62,543 nt of DNA, from assembly GCA_023436305.1 (NCBI GenBank), contig JAEZJQ010000007.1, positions 1-62,543 of the forward strand, given 5' to 3'. Below are positions 33,181 to 41,984 of the stretch, piece by piece. The position numbers and the translations under genes were made by a program. Numbering within the stretch: the first letter of the stretch is position 1; each line of letters opens with the position of its first letter. The notes beneath the pieces were generated by a model. That model made no database searches. It worked only from the letters and a program-made list of their open reading frames with translations, and had not been told where the DNA came from. The DNA is from Bacillota bacterium. GTDB taxonomy: Bacteria > Bacillota > UBA4882 > UBA8346.

Positions 33181-34215
33181 TCACACTTTTATCGTTTCCT
33201 TGACGAACTCGATAAAATCGTTCACATCCGCCTCGGTGGTATCAAAAGCGGTCATCAGCCGCACTTCGGAAGCCGGTTCATTCCAAACATAAAAAAAATA
33301 ACGGGCTTGCAGCACCGGAATATATTGGGCCGGAATCACCGCAAACACAGCATTGGCTTCAACTTTTTGGGTGATTTTGATTTGAGGAATCTGGGCCAAT
33401 TCCCGAGCTAATATTTGGGCCATCCGGTTGGCGTTTTGGGCGTTAACAAGCCACAAATCGTCCGTAAATAATGCGTTAAATTGCGCGGCTATAAACCGCA
33501 TTTTGGACATGAGTTGCATTCCTTGCTTACGAATATATTTGAAGTTTCGCGCCAATTCCGGATTGAAAAAGAGAATGGCCTCTCCAAAAATCATCCCGTT
33601 CTTAGTCCCACCGAATGATAAGATATCAACCCCCGCGTCAGCGGTGATTGCTTTCAAGCCAATATTCAATGAAGCGGCGGCATTGGCAATCCGGGCGCCA
33701 TCCATATGCAAAAGCATCCCATTATCGTGGGCGAACTCCGCCAAAGCCCGAATTTCGTCCAAAGTATATACTGTGCCGAATTCTGTGGACTGGGTAATGG
33801 ATATTACCCGAGGCTGGTTATGATGCTGGTTGCCGAGAGCCTCAAGATGAATTTGCAATTGGCCGGCCTGTAGTTTTCCGTCGGGGGTTGGGACCGAAAG
33901 CAGTTTGCAGCCGATGAAGCGTTCCAAGGCGCCGCATTCATCGGTATTAATATGGGCCGTGTCCGGGCAGATTACTGCTTGAAACGAATCCATCACCGCT
34001 TTTAAGCCCAGTACATTAGCGCTGGTTCCGGTAAATACGAAATAAACATCGGTGTTTTCCCCAAAATATTCCCGGAATTTGCGGATTACTTCCTCTGTAT
34101 ATGGATCATCCCCGTAAGCTTTGGCATATCCCTGGTTCACCTCACCAATGGCTTTCAAAATCAAAGGATGAACTCCGGCGTTGTTGTCACTGGCAAAGTT
34201 TCTGGTAGGTTGCAT
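33181..34215 (-). CDS. ltaE: Low-specificity threonine aldolase family enzyme
   Basis: The 344-residue PLP enzyme splits threonine or allo-threonine into glycine and acetaldehyde. Visible motifs are FASDNNAGVHP at the start, YGDDPYTEEVIRKF, VFTGTSANVLGLKA, the HMDGARIANAA cofactor-aspartate motif near residue 165, and SFGGTKNGMIFGEA, where Lys (about 199) forms the PLP aldimine. Length is normal. AGGAGAG lies 6 nt before the ATG. It is monocistronic with no adjacent pathway partner. The gene symbol is by family and not proof of substrate. Confidence 0.9.
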   Translation of the reverse strand: MQPTRNFASDNNAGVHPLILKAIGEVNQGYAKAYGDDPYTEEVIRKFREYFGENTDVYFVFTGTSANVLGLKAVMDSFQAVICPDTAHINTDECGALERFIGCKLLSVPTPDGKLQAGQLQIHLEALGNQHHNQPRVISITQSTEFGTVYTLDEIRALAEFAHDNGMLLHMDGARIANAAASLNIGLKAITADAGVDILSFGGTKNGMIFGEAILFFNPELARNFKYIRKQGMQLMSKMRFIAAQFNALFTDDLWLVNAQNANRMAQILARELAQIPQIKITQKVEANAVFAVIPAQYIPVLQARYFFYVWNEPASEVRLMTAFDTTEADVNDFIEFVKETIKV

Positions 34216-34397
34216 GGCACTCTCCTAAATATTTAATTGAGACAAATTCACGAGCGCAAGCCGTTTATTCCGATAATTAATAAAAAGGAGAAGACATGGT
34301 AAATCTTCCCCCAAAAATATCGTAACATTTCATCAAAGGGTTAATTCGAATTAAACTCGGAAACTCGTTACTGAACTCACAGCTGAATTTAATATAA

Positions 34398-34994
34398 TTA
34401 GAAATTCCTATATTTGTTCAGCCGGTCTTGGGTCAGTTTCGCCAGATAATCCTCAGGCAAGTTCTCCATGATCTTTATGACCTGATATTGGTTGAGCTGA
34501 TCGAATATGGTAAAGACGGTTTCCTGCGGCAGCTTTTGGATGACTACAGCTGCTTGTTTCGGTTTCATCTTGCCAAGCATGGTCAAGTATTCTTTAATTT
34601 TAGCATCCGAAGTAAGAGGTGGGTTGATATTGCCGGGAACGATCTGGTCACCTGTTTGTTTGGCCGCCACTTTGGATTTGGTCTCCGGGTGATCTCTTTC
34701 CCATTGATTTTGTTTTCTGGCGAATTTATCCCGATCATCCGCCAATTTTTTCCGGGCGGCTCGTAATTCTTGTTCACGGGTATTTAATTCTTTTTCCTTT
34801 TGATTCAATCGCTTACTCCGCTTGCTTCCCAATTCGTAATTATAGGGCAGATCATGCAAACCCGGCATTAAGCTTACAGTATGTAAAACCACGCCTTTAA
34901 AATCAAACCCAAATTGTCCTATCGCCCATAAAGCAAAATATATGAGTCCGAATACTAATAAGACCTTCCCAATTTTCGCCAACACCTGAATCAT
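34398..34994 (-). CDS. MotE-like flagellar protein
   Basis: The 198-residue protein starts with a membrane helix (KIGKVLLVFGLIYFALWAIG), continues with a coiled coil (LNQKEKELNTREQELRAARKK) and ends in a MgtE-N-like helical domain (KIKEYLTMLGKMKPKQAAVVIQKLPQETVF, then IKIMENLPEDYLAKL). This layout is that of MotE and YlxF-type proteins that sit with flagellar genes and aid motor assembly. It is the last gene of the operon, 5 nt after fliJ. Confidence 0.82.
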   Translation of the reverse strand: MIQVLAKIGKVLLVFGLIYFALWAIGQFGFDFKGVVLHTVSLMPGLHDLPYNYELGSKRSKRLNQKEKELNTREQELRAARKKLADDRDKFARKQNQWERDHPETKSKVAAKQTGDQIVPGNINPPLTSDAKIKEYLTMLGKMKPKQAAVVIQKLPQETVFTIFDQLNQYQVIKIMENLPEDYLAKLTQDRLNKYRNF

Positions 34995-34999
34995 ACCCG

Positions 35000-35461
35000 T
35001 TATGCCCCCCCTTGACCATTGCCTTGCCTGATAAAACTACCCGTTCCGAGCTCATCCAGAAATTGATTCTCCAGCCGCTGTTCTTCCAATTTATAAGTCT
35101 CGTACGCTTTTTCCTTCAATTTCTCCAGAATTTGCTTTTCTTTGACGGCTTCAACCAATTTGTTCCGGGCTTCGTCCACCTGGCGTTCACATTGCTCCAG
35201 ATGAGCCGCGGCCAGTTCCGCTTGTTTATTGAGCCACCGCAAAAAACGGTCATAGTTCACGGCTTGATGGACATCGATTCGCCGCATTAAATCTTCCCGG
35301 TAATTGTCCAAAGTTTGGGCAACTTCGGCCTGCCGTTGCAGTAGTTGTTTGTGAGCCTGATCGCGCTGAATTTCAGCGAGCTGCAGTTCTTTCCGACGAA
35401 GTTCCTCGACTCTGATTTTAACTTTTAATACAGTTTCCAGTTTAAATTTAAACTTGGCCAT
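35000..35461 (-). CDS. fliJ: Flagellar export chaperone FliJ
   Basis: The 153-residue protein is nearly all coiled coil, from FKLETVLKVKIRVEELRRKE to about residue 140, as in FliJ, the central stalk-like partner of the FliI ATPase. The family signature of a FKF-LETVL-type start is present. The ATG is 8 nt after the fliI stop codon. It helps deliver subunits to the export gate. Confidence 0.9.
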   Translation of the reverse strand: MAKFKFKLETVLKVKIRVEELRRKELQLAEIQRDQAHKQLLQRQAEVAQTLDNYREDLMRRIDVHQAVNYDRFLRWLNKQAELAAAHLEQCERQVDEARNKLVEAVKEKQILEKLKEKAYETYKLEEQRLENQFLDELGTGSFIRQGNGQGGA

Positions 35462-35469
35462 AATTGATA

Positions 35470-36801
35470 TTATCCACCCATCATCGTTATCAACCGGCCT
35501 ATCGTATCAGCATAAGAACATTTCTCGTCAATTTTTTGGCGCAAAAACTCATTGACCGGACCAATCATTTGTATAGCAGCATCAATTTGCGGATTGCTGC
35601 CGGGCGCATAGGCGCCGATATTCAGCAAATCTTCATTATTATGGTAAGTCGCCAATATACTACGCAGCCGTCCGGCGCATTGCCCGTGCTCCTCTGAAAC
35701 CAGTTCAACCATCAACCGGCTTACACTACTTAACACATCAATGGCCGGATAATGGTTTAAATGAGCCAATTGACGAGACAAAACGATATGGCCGTCCAAA
35801 ATGCCGCGCACCGCGTCAGCGATGGGCTCATTCATATCGTCGCCTTCCACCAGCACTGTATATAATCCGGTAATGCTTCCGCTGGCCGCGGTTCCGGACC
35901 GCTCCAATAATTTCGGCAATAAAGCAAATACCGACGGAGTATAGCCCCGGGTAGTGGGTGGTTCACCCACCGCCAGGCCAACTTCCCGCTGAGCAATGGC
36001 AAAACGGGTTACGGAGTCCATCATGAGCATCACATCATTGCCCAGATCCCTGAAATATTCGGCAATGGCGGTGGCTACCATGGCGCCTTTGATTCTGACC
36101 AAAGCCGGCTGATCGGAAGTCGCCACCACCACCACTGATCGGGCTAATCCTTCCGCCCCCAGATCACGTTCAATAAAATCACGGACTTCACGACCCCGTT
36201 CCCCGATTAGAGCGATCACATTGATATCGGCATCCGTATTCCGGGCAATCATTCCCAACAAAGTACTCTTACCGACTCCACTCCCCGCAAATATACCGAT
36301 TCGTTGGCCCCGTCCGCAGGTGAGTAGCGCGTCAATAGACCGAATCCCCAAGGCCAATGGGGTGTTAATCCGCTTACGGTGGAGTGGATTAGGCGGTGAA
36401 GCCGCCAAAGCGCGGTAGCTGTTGCTATAAATCGGTTCTTTTTCATCCATTGGCTGCCCCAGGCCATCCAACACCCTGCCTAACAGTTCGGGACCCACTT
36501 CAACCTGAAGCTTTTCACCGGTAGCGATAATTTCACAGCCCGGGCTAATGCCGGACATTTCACCGAGAGGCATCAATAAGATCCGCCCCGATTTAAATCC
36601 GACAACTTCGGCCGAAAGCGGCTCAGCGACTTCCGGCAGCTTAATCAGGCAATGTTCGCCTAAATTGGCGGCGGGGCCTTCTCCTTCAACCGTCAAACCG
36701 ACAATTTGATATACTTTCCCGATCCGTTTAACCGGATTAACCGCTTGAATCACCGGAAGGTAACGGGCGGCGTCAAAGGGAGAAATTTGCGCTAAGGACA
36801 T
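35470..36801 (-). CDS. fliI: Flagellum-specific ATPase FliI
   Basis: FliI is the hexameric ATPase of the flagellar type III export machinery, related to the F1 beta subunit. The 443-residue protein has Walker A IFAGSGVGKSTLLGM (residues about 169-183), Walker B near DVMLMMDSVTRFA, the VGEPPTTRGYTPSVFALLPKLLERSG loop, and the N-terminal beta barrel (YQIVGLTVEGEGP). Its ATG overlaps the end of fliH by 10 nt. Confidence 0.97.
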   Translation of the reverse strand: MSLAQISPFDAARYLPVIQAVNPVKRIGKVYQIVGLTVEGEGPAANLGEHCLIKLPEVAEPLSAEVVGFKSGRILLMPLGEMSGISPGCEIIATGEKLQVEVGPELLGRVLDGLGQPMDEKEPIYSNSYRALAASPPNPLHRKRINTPLALGIRSIDALLTCGRGQRIGIFAGSGVGKSTLLGMIARNTDADINVIALIGERGREVRDFIERDLGAEGLARSVVVVATSDQPALVRIKGAMVATAIAEYFRDLGNDVMLMMDSVTRFAIAQREVGLAVGEPPTTRGYTPSVFALLPKLLERSGTAASGSITGLYTVLVEGDDMNEPIADAVRGILDGHIVLSRQLAHLNHYPAIDVLSSVSRLMVELVSEEHGQCAGRLRSILATYHNNEDLLNIGAYAPGSNPQIDAAIQMIGPVNEFLRQKIDEKCSYADTIGRLITMMGG

Positions 36802-38144
36802 TCCGACCGCCCCATTTTTAAAATTTCCGCCATAATCATTTCCAATTGGGTTTTAATCCGGACATCAATGTTGCCGTGGTCAGTCTCAATATAACAGTTG
36901 CCCATGGCAACTCCCTGATCTCGTTGCACTTTAACCGGTACCGGCTCACGAAAAACCTTTTGCAACTCCGGCAGATTTTCTTCAATAAACCGGTAATCCT
37001 CCGGATTTACTTTAATCGTAATTGTACCCGCCGTTGAGATTCCGGCTAAAGCTTGTTTGACAATCGCTACTTGAACATTGGGGTCCGTTTTTAACTCTTC
37101 ACCGATGATCTTTTCGGCAATGGCCACCGCTAATTTCAACAATTCGGCTTCCGAAGACTGAATACGCGTTAATCGCGCCTCTTCAGATTGGGCTACGATC
37201 ATCAAAGCATCGGCTAATTTTTTTTCATATTCTTGTTGAGCCTTGACCAATCCTTCGTCATGTCCGGCCTCAAAACCCTCTTGCTTCGCCTGATTTTTAA
37301 TTTCAACCGCTTGCTCTTTCGCCTTAACCAGCATCTCCTCCGTCTGTTGCTTGGCGGCTTTGAAAAGCTCAGCGTTTTTTTGCTCGGTATTTTTGATGCT
37401 TTCTTCGGTTTGTTGTTGGATTTTTTCGAGTAATTCGGCGGCCTTCCGGTTGGCCGACTCGGTAATGAATTCCGCTTGTTGCCGGGCTTCGTTAATAATT
37501 TGTTCCGCTTGCCGGCTAGCGCCGTAAGTTATATCACCGGCTTGTTGCTTGGCCCCTTCCAGAATGGAACCGGCTTGCTGCTTCGCTCCTTCGGTCAATT
37601 CATGGAATTTACCTTGAGCGCCTTCCAGAATGGATTCAGCTTGAACTTTAGCGTTATGCGTCAACTCCTCGGCTTGTTTTTTAGCGTGTTTGCCAAATTC
37701 CTCAGCCTGATTTCTAGCATTTTTGGTAAGTTTATCAGCCTGGTTTTTTGCACCGGTAAAGATTTGTTCCGCATCACGTTGCGCTTTCTCCACAACTTCC
37801 CGAAAATCCGCGATATCATCCTCTCTAGGCGCTTTGGTCCGTTCTTTGCCATCTTCGGTAGTACTAGCCTGTTCTTTGTTGCCTTCGATGAACGCATTCA
37901 ATTGTTCCGCGAAATCTGCAATCCGGCTGATATCGATCTGCTCCTCGGAAGAAAAATCCGGCTCCCCTACTCCATCTTCATCAGCGCCGGCTTTTGTTTC
38001 ATCTGGAATTGGAAGGGTAGTCTTGGAAGGAGTTGTTTCGGTTTCCGAAAACGCATTATTAATAAAAAAGGCATCCACATCGATTGGTTCTAACCGACAC
38101 GGATGTGCCTCGAAACATTGATCCGATTTGATAAGCTTAGACAA
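36792..38144 (-). CDS. fliH: Flagellar export protein FliH with an expanded hendecad coiled coil
   Basis: FliH is the regulator of FliI and homolog of the peripheral stalk of rotary ATPases. This copy has 450 residues against roughly 230-270 usually. The C-terminal 165 residues are ordinary FliH (KLAVAIAEKIIGEELKTDPN; ITIKVNPEDYRFIEE; CYIETDHGNIDVRIKTQLE). Residues 121-285 are fifteen back-to-back 11-residue units of the form AKxQAEExxxx, detailed separately. The N-terminal 120 residues are acidic and low in complexity. The start is TTG at 38144, overlapping fliG by 8 nt, with AAGGAGG 9 nt upstream. Confidence 0.93.
   Translation of the reverse strand: MSKLIKSDQCFEAHPCRLEPIDVDAFFINNAFSETETTPSKTTLPIPDETKAGADEDGVGEPDFSSEEQIDISRIADFAEQLNAFIEGNKEQASTTEDGKERTKAPREDDIADFREVVEKAQRDAEQIFTGAKNQADKLTKNARNQAEEFGKHAKKQAEELTHNAKVQAESILEGAQGKFHELTEGAKQQAGSILEGAKQQAGDITYGASRQAEQIINEARQQAEFITESANRKAAELLEKIQQQTEESIKNTEQKNAELFKAAKQQTEEMLVKAKEQAVEIKNQAKQEGFEAGHDEGLVKAQQEYEKKLADALMIVAQSEEARLTRIQSSEAELLKLAVAIAEKIIGEELKTDPNVQVAIVKQALAGISTAGTITIKVNPEDYRFIEENLPELQKVFREPVPVKVQRDQGVAMGNCYIETDHGNIDVRIKTQLEMIMAEILKMGRSECP
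37290..37784 (-). repeat. Fifteen 11-residue (33-nt) coding repeats within fliH
   Basis: The units read AQRDAEQIFTG, AKNQADKLTKN, ARNQAEEFGKH, AKKQAEELTHN and so on to AKEQAVEIKNQ without a single gap. Alanine opens most units, with Gln at position 4 and Ala or Thr at position 5. An 11-residue period is the mark of a right-handed coiled coil. Neighbouring units keep near-identical DNA (CCTTCCAGAATGGA occurs at least twice), which suggests growth by recent unequal recombination or slippage. Confidence 0.88.
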
Positions 38145-39150
38145 TCATTTCATCCTCCTTGCCACCGCGGGCGATTACTATCTCGCCGGAATCTTCAAGT
38201 TGACGGATGACATTAACCACCTTCTGCTGCGCTTCTTCAACGTCACGCAACCGGACTGGGCCGATAAATGACATATCCTCTTTCAACATATCCTGAGCAC
38301 GTTTGGACATGTTCTTCAAAATCAGATTCTTCACTTCTTCACTGGCGGTCTTCAAGGCCAGGGCCAGATCTTTCTGGTCGACATCACGCATGATACGTTG
38401 AACGGAACGGTTATCCAACATTGCAATATCTTCGAAGACGAACATCCGCCGCTTAATCTCATCAGCCAATTCCGGATTTTCCTCCGCTAAAGTTTCCAAG
38501 ATGGTTTTTTCAGTGCCGCGGTCCACCCGGTTTAAGATATTGACCACCGATTCAATACCACCGGCGATAGAAAAGTCTTGAATGGCGTAAGAAGAAAGTT
38601 GCTTTTCCAATACCAATTCCACTTCCCGCAAAACTTCCGGAGCGGTTCGATCCATTGTGGCCAGCCTTTTGGCGACTTCCACCTGCTGCAACGGAGGCAA
38701 TGCCGATAAGATAATACCGGCTTGATCCGACTTCAAATAGGCCATGACCAACGCAATGGTTTGCGGGTGTTCATTTTGGATAAAATTTAATAATTGGCTG
38801 GGCTCCGTCTTCCGGGCAAAATCGAACGGACGTACCGACAATGAGGCGGTAAGTTTATCGATGACATCGCTTGCCCGATGCGGTCCAAGGGCTTTATCCA
38901 AAATTTCACGGGCGGATTCGATACCCCCCGATAAGATGAATTCCTGGGCCAGACAGATTTGATGAAACTCTTCAACAACTTCATCCCGGACTTCCGGCGG
39001 AATCCGTTTCAAATTGGCAATCTCCAGGGTGATCTCTTCGATCTCGTCTTCACGCAGGTTTTTTAAAATACCGGCGGAAACCTCGGTCCCTAGCGACAGC
39101 AATAATATAGCAGTTTTTTGCTTTCCCGAAATCTCAAGCGTCTTACCCAA
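38137..39150 (-). CDS. fliG: Flagellar motor switch protein FliG
   Basis: FliG is the rotor protein that interacts with MotA and the FliM-containing C ring. The 337-residue protein shows KTAILLLSLGTEVSAGILKNL near the start, the armadillo-like EHPQTIALVMAYLKSDQAGIIL of the middle domain and the charged C-terminal motor domain (FEDIAMLDNRSVQRIMRDVDQKD, with the conserved charge alternation). TTG start with GGAGTGAG 6 nt upstream. The stop overlaps the fliH start. Confidence 0.96.
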   Translation of the reverse strand: MGKTLEISGKQKTAILLLSLGTEVSAGILKNLREDEIEEITLEIANLKRIPPEVRDEVVEEFHQICLAQEFILSGGIESAREILDKALGPHRASDVIDKLTASLSVRPFDFARKTEPSQLLNFIQNEHPQTIALVMAYLKSDQAGIILSALPPLQQVEVAKRLATMDRTAPEVLREVELVLEKQLSSYAIQDFSIAGGIESVVNILNRVDRGTEKTILETLAEENPELADEIKRRMFVFEDIAMLDNRSVQRIMRDVDQKDLALALKTASEEVKNLILKNMSKRAQDMLKEDMSFIGPVRLRDVEEAQQKVVNVIRQLEDSGEIVIARGGKEDEMIV

Positions 39151-39203
39151 AAAAACTCACTCCAATATTATAAATTAAATCCAGATGATAACGAAGTTAA
39201 AAC

Positions 39204-40919
39204 TCATTCTTCCGATAACCAGGCTCTCAATAAAACCGCTACTTCGGCCGGTTTTTCAAGCGCTAGTTTTTCAATGGCCTTGAGACGCTCTTGCCGTAGT
39301 TTCTCCTCAGGGGTAAGTTCCGGCTCCACAAAAACGACTTCGGGGGCGCCGCCGGCCTGCTCTTTTTGAGCCCGGTCTTCAATGATTTTATCAATTTTGG
39401 TCCCGACAATTGGTATTGGCATTTCTTCTTCCACTTCCGTTTCCATTGCCGGCTGCTGGCGGCGTTCTTTTCGTTTATTAGCGCCATCCCTTCCGCCATC
39501 CGCTTTTTCACGAATGATAATGGGCGGCGGCGCTGGTTCCGGCTCCAGTTTAATTGTTTTTACCGTCTCAATTTGTTGTGGAACCGGTTCTTTGATGATT
39601 ACCAAAACAATCAGGGTTATCAGTAAAATTCCCAGAATAGCCGCGATAATAATGGTGGTCCATGGCAACGGCGGTTTGGCTGGTGGGCTCTTTTTAATCA
39701 GACTAAACGTTTCCACCGATATTGTATCACCGCGCTCATCGACAATACCAGCAGCCTGTCTGGCCAAATTATACACGCTTTGTTCAATTTCCGGATCGAG
39801 TTTTTCATTCACTAAAACCGATACTGATTGACGCTTAACCTTACCGGGAGAATTGACGGTAAATTGCTTAACATTGCTTATTTCGTAGTTTAGGGTATCT
39901 TCGGACTTGTCCCCTTTAAAATTGGAAGTCCCGGCATCAGGGGCCTTATACTGGGTTATATTGCTATCGGTACCGGGAATACCCACACTATTGGCTCCGG
40001 TGCCTTCATAAGTTTCACTTTTATGCTGTTCGCTTCTCACGGTTCCTTTGGGAGCAAATGTTTCACTCTGGGTTTCCTGGTAATCAAAATCAAGTTCGGC
40101 GTTCACCACTGCTTTTACTTTTTTAAAACTGAAGACCCGGGCCAGTAATCCTTCAATCTCCCGCGCCATCTGTTTATTATACTGGGTGGTATAATAGAAC
40201 CGGTCCGCGGTGGCGTTTAAACTGGTGTTGATTTGACGGCCGTTGTTGAATCTTCCTTGGGCCGGCTTTAAAGATGCGGTCAAATCATTGGCGAAATTGT
40301 CAACAACGGTGATATTCTCCGGTTTTAAACCAGTTGCGCCTTTCACCATATTAAGGATGGAAGACACCTGATTTTCGCTTAAAATCCCGGGTTCACGCAA
40401 AGTAAGTTGTACGGAAGCGGTTCCATCCGGTTTATCGTCGGCAAAAATATAATCGTTGGATTCGGGCATATTCAGCATGACCTTGGCGTCATCAATTCCG
40501 GCCAATTTCCGTAAAGTACGTTCAATCTCCCCGGTAATGGCCCGCTGTTTCTTTATGGAATTGGTAAAGTCGGTGTCACTGAATGTACTTTTATCGAAGA
40601 TCTCATAACCGACACTACCGCCATTGGGAATCCCTTGTTGCAACAGATTAGCCCGGACATTGGTGGCACTCGGAACCGCGATTCCGCCGCTGGCTGTTTC
40701 ACGGTAAGGGATTTTCATCTCGTTCAATTTAACGATGATTTGCGCCTTACTCTCTTCATCCAGTTTGGAATACAGTAATTCAAACCGTGGCCGGTTAGTG
40801 AGCCAGGAGATTAAAAGAATCGAAACCAATACCACCGCCACTGAAATTACAATGATCCAGCGTCGGGTATTATCCATTTTGTTCCAAATATTTTTTAATT
40901 GTTCGATAAATTCTTTCAA
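39204..40919 (-). CDS. fliF: Flagellar MS-ring protein FliF
   Basis: FliF forms the membrane ring of the basal body. The product of about 571 residues has two membrane helices: residues about 20-40 (WIIVISVAVVLVSILLI) and about 435-455 (TIIIAAILGILLITLIVLVII). Between them is the large ring-building domain with RFELLYSKLDEE and MLNMPESNDYIF. The acidic C-terminal tail (PELTPEEKLRQERLKAIEKLALEKP) binds FliG. The start is taken as TTG at 40919 because GGAGG lies 5 nt upstream; the frame opens earlier, at a TTG at 40943, without a site. Confidence 0.95.
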   Translation of the reverse strand: MKEFIEQLKNIWNKMDNTRRWIIVISVAVVLVSILLISWLTNRPRFELLYSKLDEESKAQIIVKLNEMKIPYRETASGGIAVPSATNVRANLLQQGIPNGGSVGYEIFDKSTFSDTDFTNSIKKQRAITGEIERTLRKLAGIDDAKVMLNMPESNDYIFADDKPDGTASVQLTLREPGILSENQVSSILNMVKGATGLKPENITVVDNFANDLTASLKPAQGRFNNGRQINTSLNATADRFYYTTQYNKQMAREIEGLLARVFSFKKVKAVVNAELDFDYQETQSETFAPKGTVRSEQHKSETYEGTGANSVGIPGTDSNITQYKAPDAGTSNFKGDKSEDTLNYEISNVKQFTVNSPGKVKRQSVSVLVNEKLDPEIEQSVYNLARQAAGIVDERGDTISVETFSLIKKSPPAKPPLPWTTIIIAAILGILLITLIVLVIIKEPVPQQIETVKTIKLEPEPAPPPIIIREKADGGRDGANKRKERRQQPAMETEVEEEMPIPIVGTKIDKIIEDRAQKEQAGGAPEVVFVEPELTPEEKLRQERLKAIEKLALEKPAEVAVLLRAWLSEE

Positions 40920-40975
40920 ATTTTCCTCCGAAACATGAACCAAACTCGCGGTGTCAATTACTGGTGGATGTTACC

Positions 40976-41320
40976 TTATAGTTGCGTTCGCATAATTTCC
41001 TGATATGCTTCAATAACTTTATTTCGGACTTGGATGGTTAAATCCATCGCTAAACTTGCCTTTTCAGCTGTAACCATGGCTTGGTGAACGTATTCCAATT
41101 TACCGGCGGCCAATTTCGAATCGAGATCCGCGGCTTCCAATTGAAGATTATTGACCGGCTCCAAAGCTTGCGCCAGATACTTCTCAAAGGAAACGTCCAT
41201 CATGGAGTTGGGCTCCATCTCCTGTTGGGGCCCGGTTTTTAAAACCGACAGAGGCGAAATGGCGTCGACATTCTTATTATTTAACAAGGGGCTGATTCCA
41301 TTTGAAATCATGGTATTCAT
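40976..41320 (-). CDS. fliE: Flagellar hook-basal body protein FliE
   Basis: FliE links the MS ring to the proximal rod and is exported first. The 114-residue protein has the C-terminal helix VTAEKASLAMDLTIQVRNKV, IEAYQEIMRTQL, the FliE hallmark, and the loop SFEKYLAQALEPVN. AGGAGG is 5 nt before the ATG. It lies between flgC and fliF in the normal order. Confidence 0.95.
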   Translation of the reverse strand: MNTMISNGISPLLNNKNVDAISPLSVLKTGPQQEMEPNSMMDVSFEKYLAQALEPVNNLQLEAADLDSKLAAGKLEYVHQAMVTAEKASLAMDLTIQVRNKVIEAYQEIMRTQL

Positions 41321-41339
41321 CGTTTCCTCCTACTCTTTA

Positions 41340-41774
41340 TTACGACCGTGCTAAATCCAAAGCGGCCCGAAACATTTCCTTGGATGTGTTAAATGCGGTG
41401 ATATTGGCTTCATACGATCGACTGGCGGAAATTAGGTTAACCATCTCCACCACCGGGTTAATATCCGGATAAGCCACATAGCCATCGGCGTTGGCATCAG
41501 GATGAGATGGATCGTATACCAGGCGAGGCGGTTTGCCATCGGGTTGAATCTGGAGTACTTTTACCCCTGCGGGCTTCGAAATTAACCTCCCGCTGTTGCG
41601 GCTGATTGATTCATCCAGTACTTCCGCAAAAACCGGAACTTTTCGCTGATACGGACCACCTTCCTTGGTACGGGTGGTGTTGGCGTTGGCGATATTGTCC
41701 GAGATTAGATCCATGCGCAATCTCTCGGCGGTTAAAGCAGTAGCGCTGATCTCCAAATTTCGAAATAGTTCCAT
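41340..41774 (-). CDS. flgC: Flagellar basal-body rod protein FlgC
   Basis: FlgC is a proximal rod protein exported through the flagellar gate. The 144-residue sequence opens with a rod domain (LRMDLISDNIANANTTRTKEGGPYQ) and closes with the C-terminal helix (NPVVEMVNLISASRSYEANITAFNTSKEMF), both classical. GGAAGG is 8 nt before the ATG. It is the first gene of the operon; flgB, which nearly always precedes flgC, is not found upstream. Confidence 0.96.
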   Translation of the reverse strand: MELFRNLEISATALTAERLRMDLISDNIANANTTRTKEGGPYQRKVPVFAEVLDESISRNSGRLISKPAGVKVLQIQPDGKPPRLVYDPSHPDANADGYVAYPDINPVVEMVNLISASRSYEANITAFNTSKEMFRAALDLARS

Positions 41775-41984
41775 AATTCTTACCTTCCTTCAATCGCTTG
41801 CTTCAAGGTTGTCATTTATTTTTTCCATGAAGTGGCCAAGGATTGAAAATATAAATTGTTTTCAGCCAATTGGGCTGCTTCAAATATTCCCAATTAAGTA
41901 ATCGGATGATTTTCCCAAAAGTTTAGACCTTATCCCAATTTGCATTAAACAAACTTCGCTACCTCTTGGGAAAATCCTGCCACT

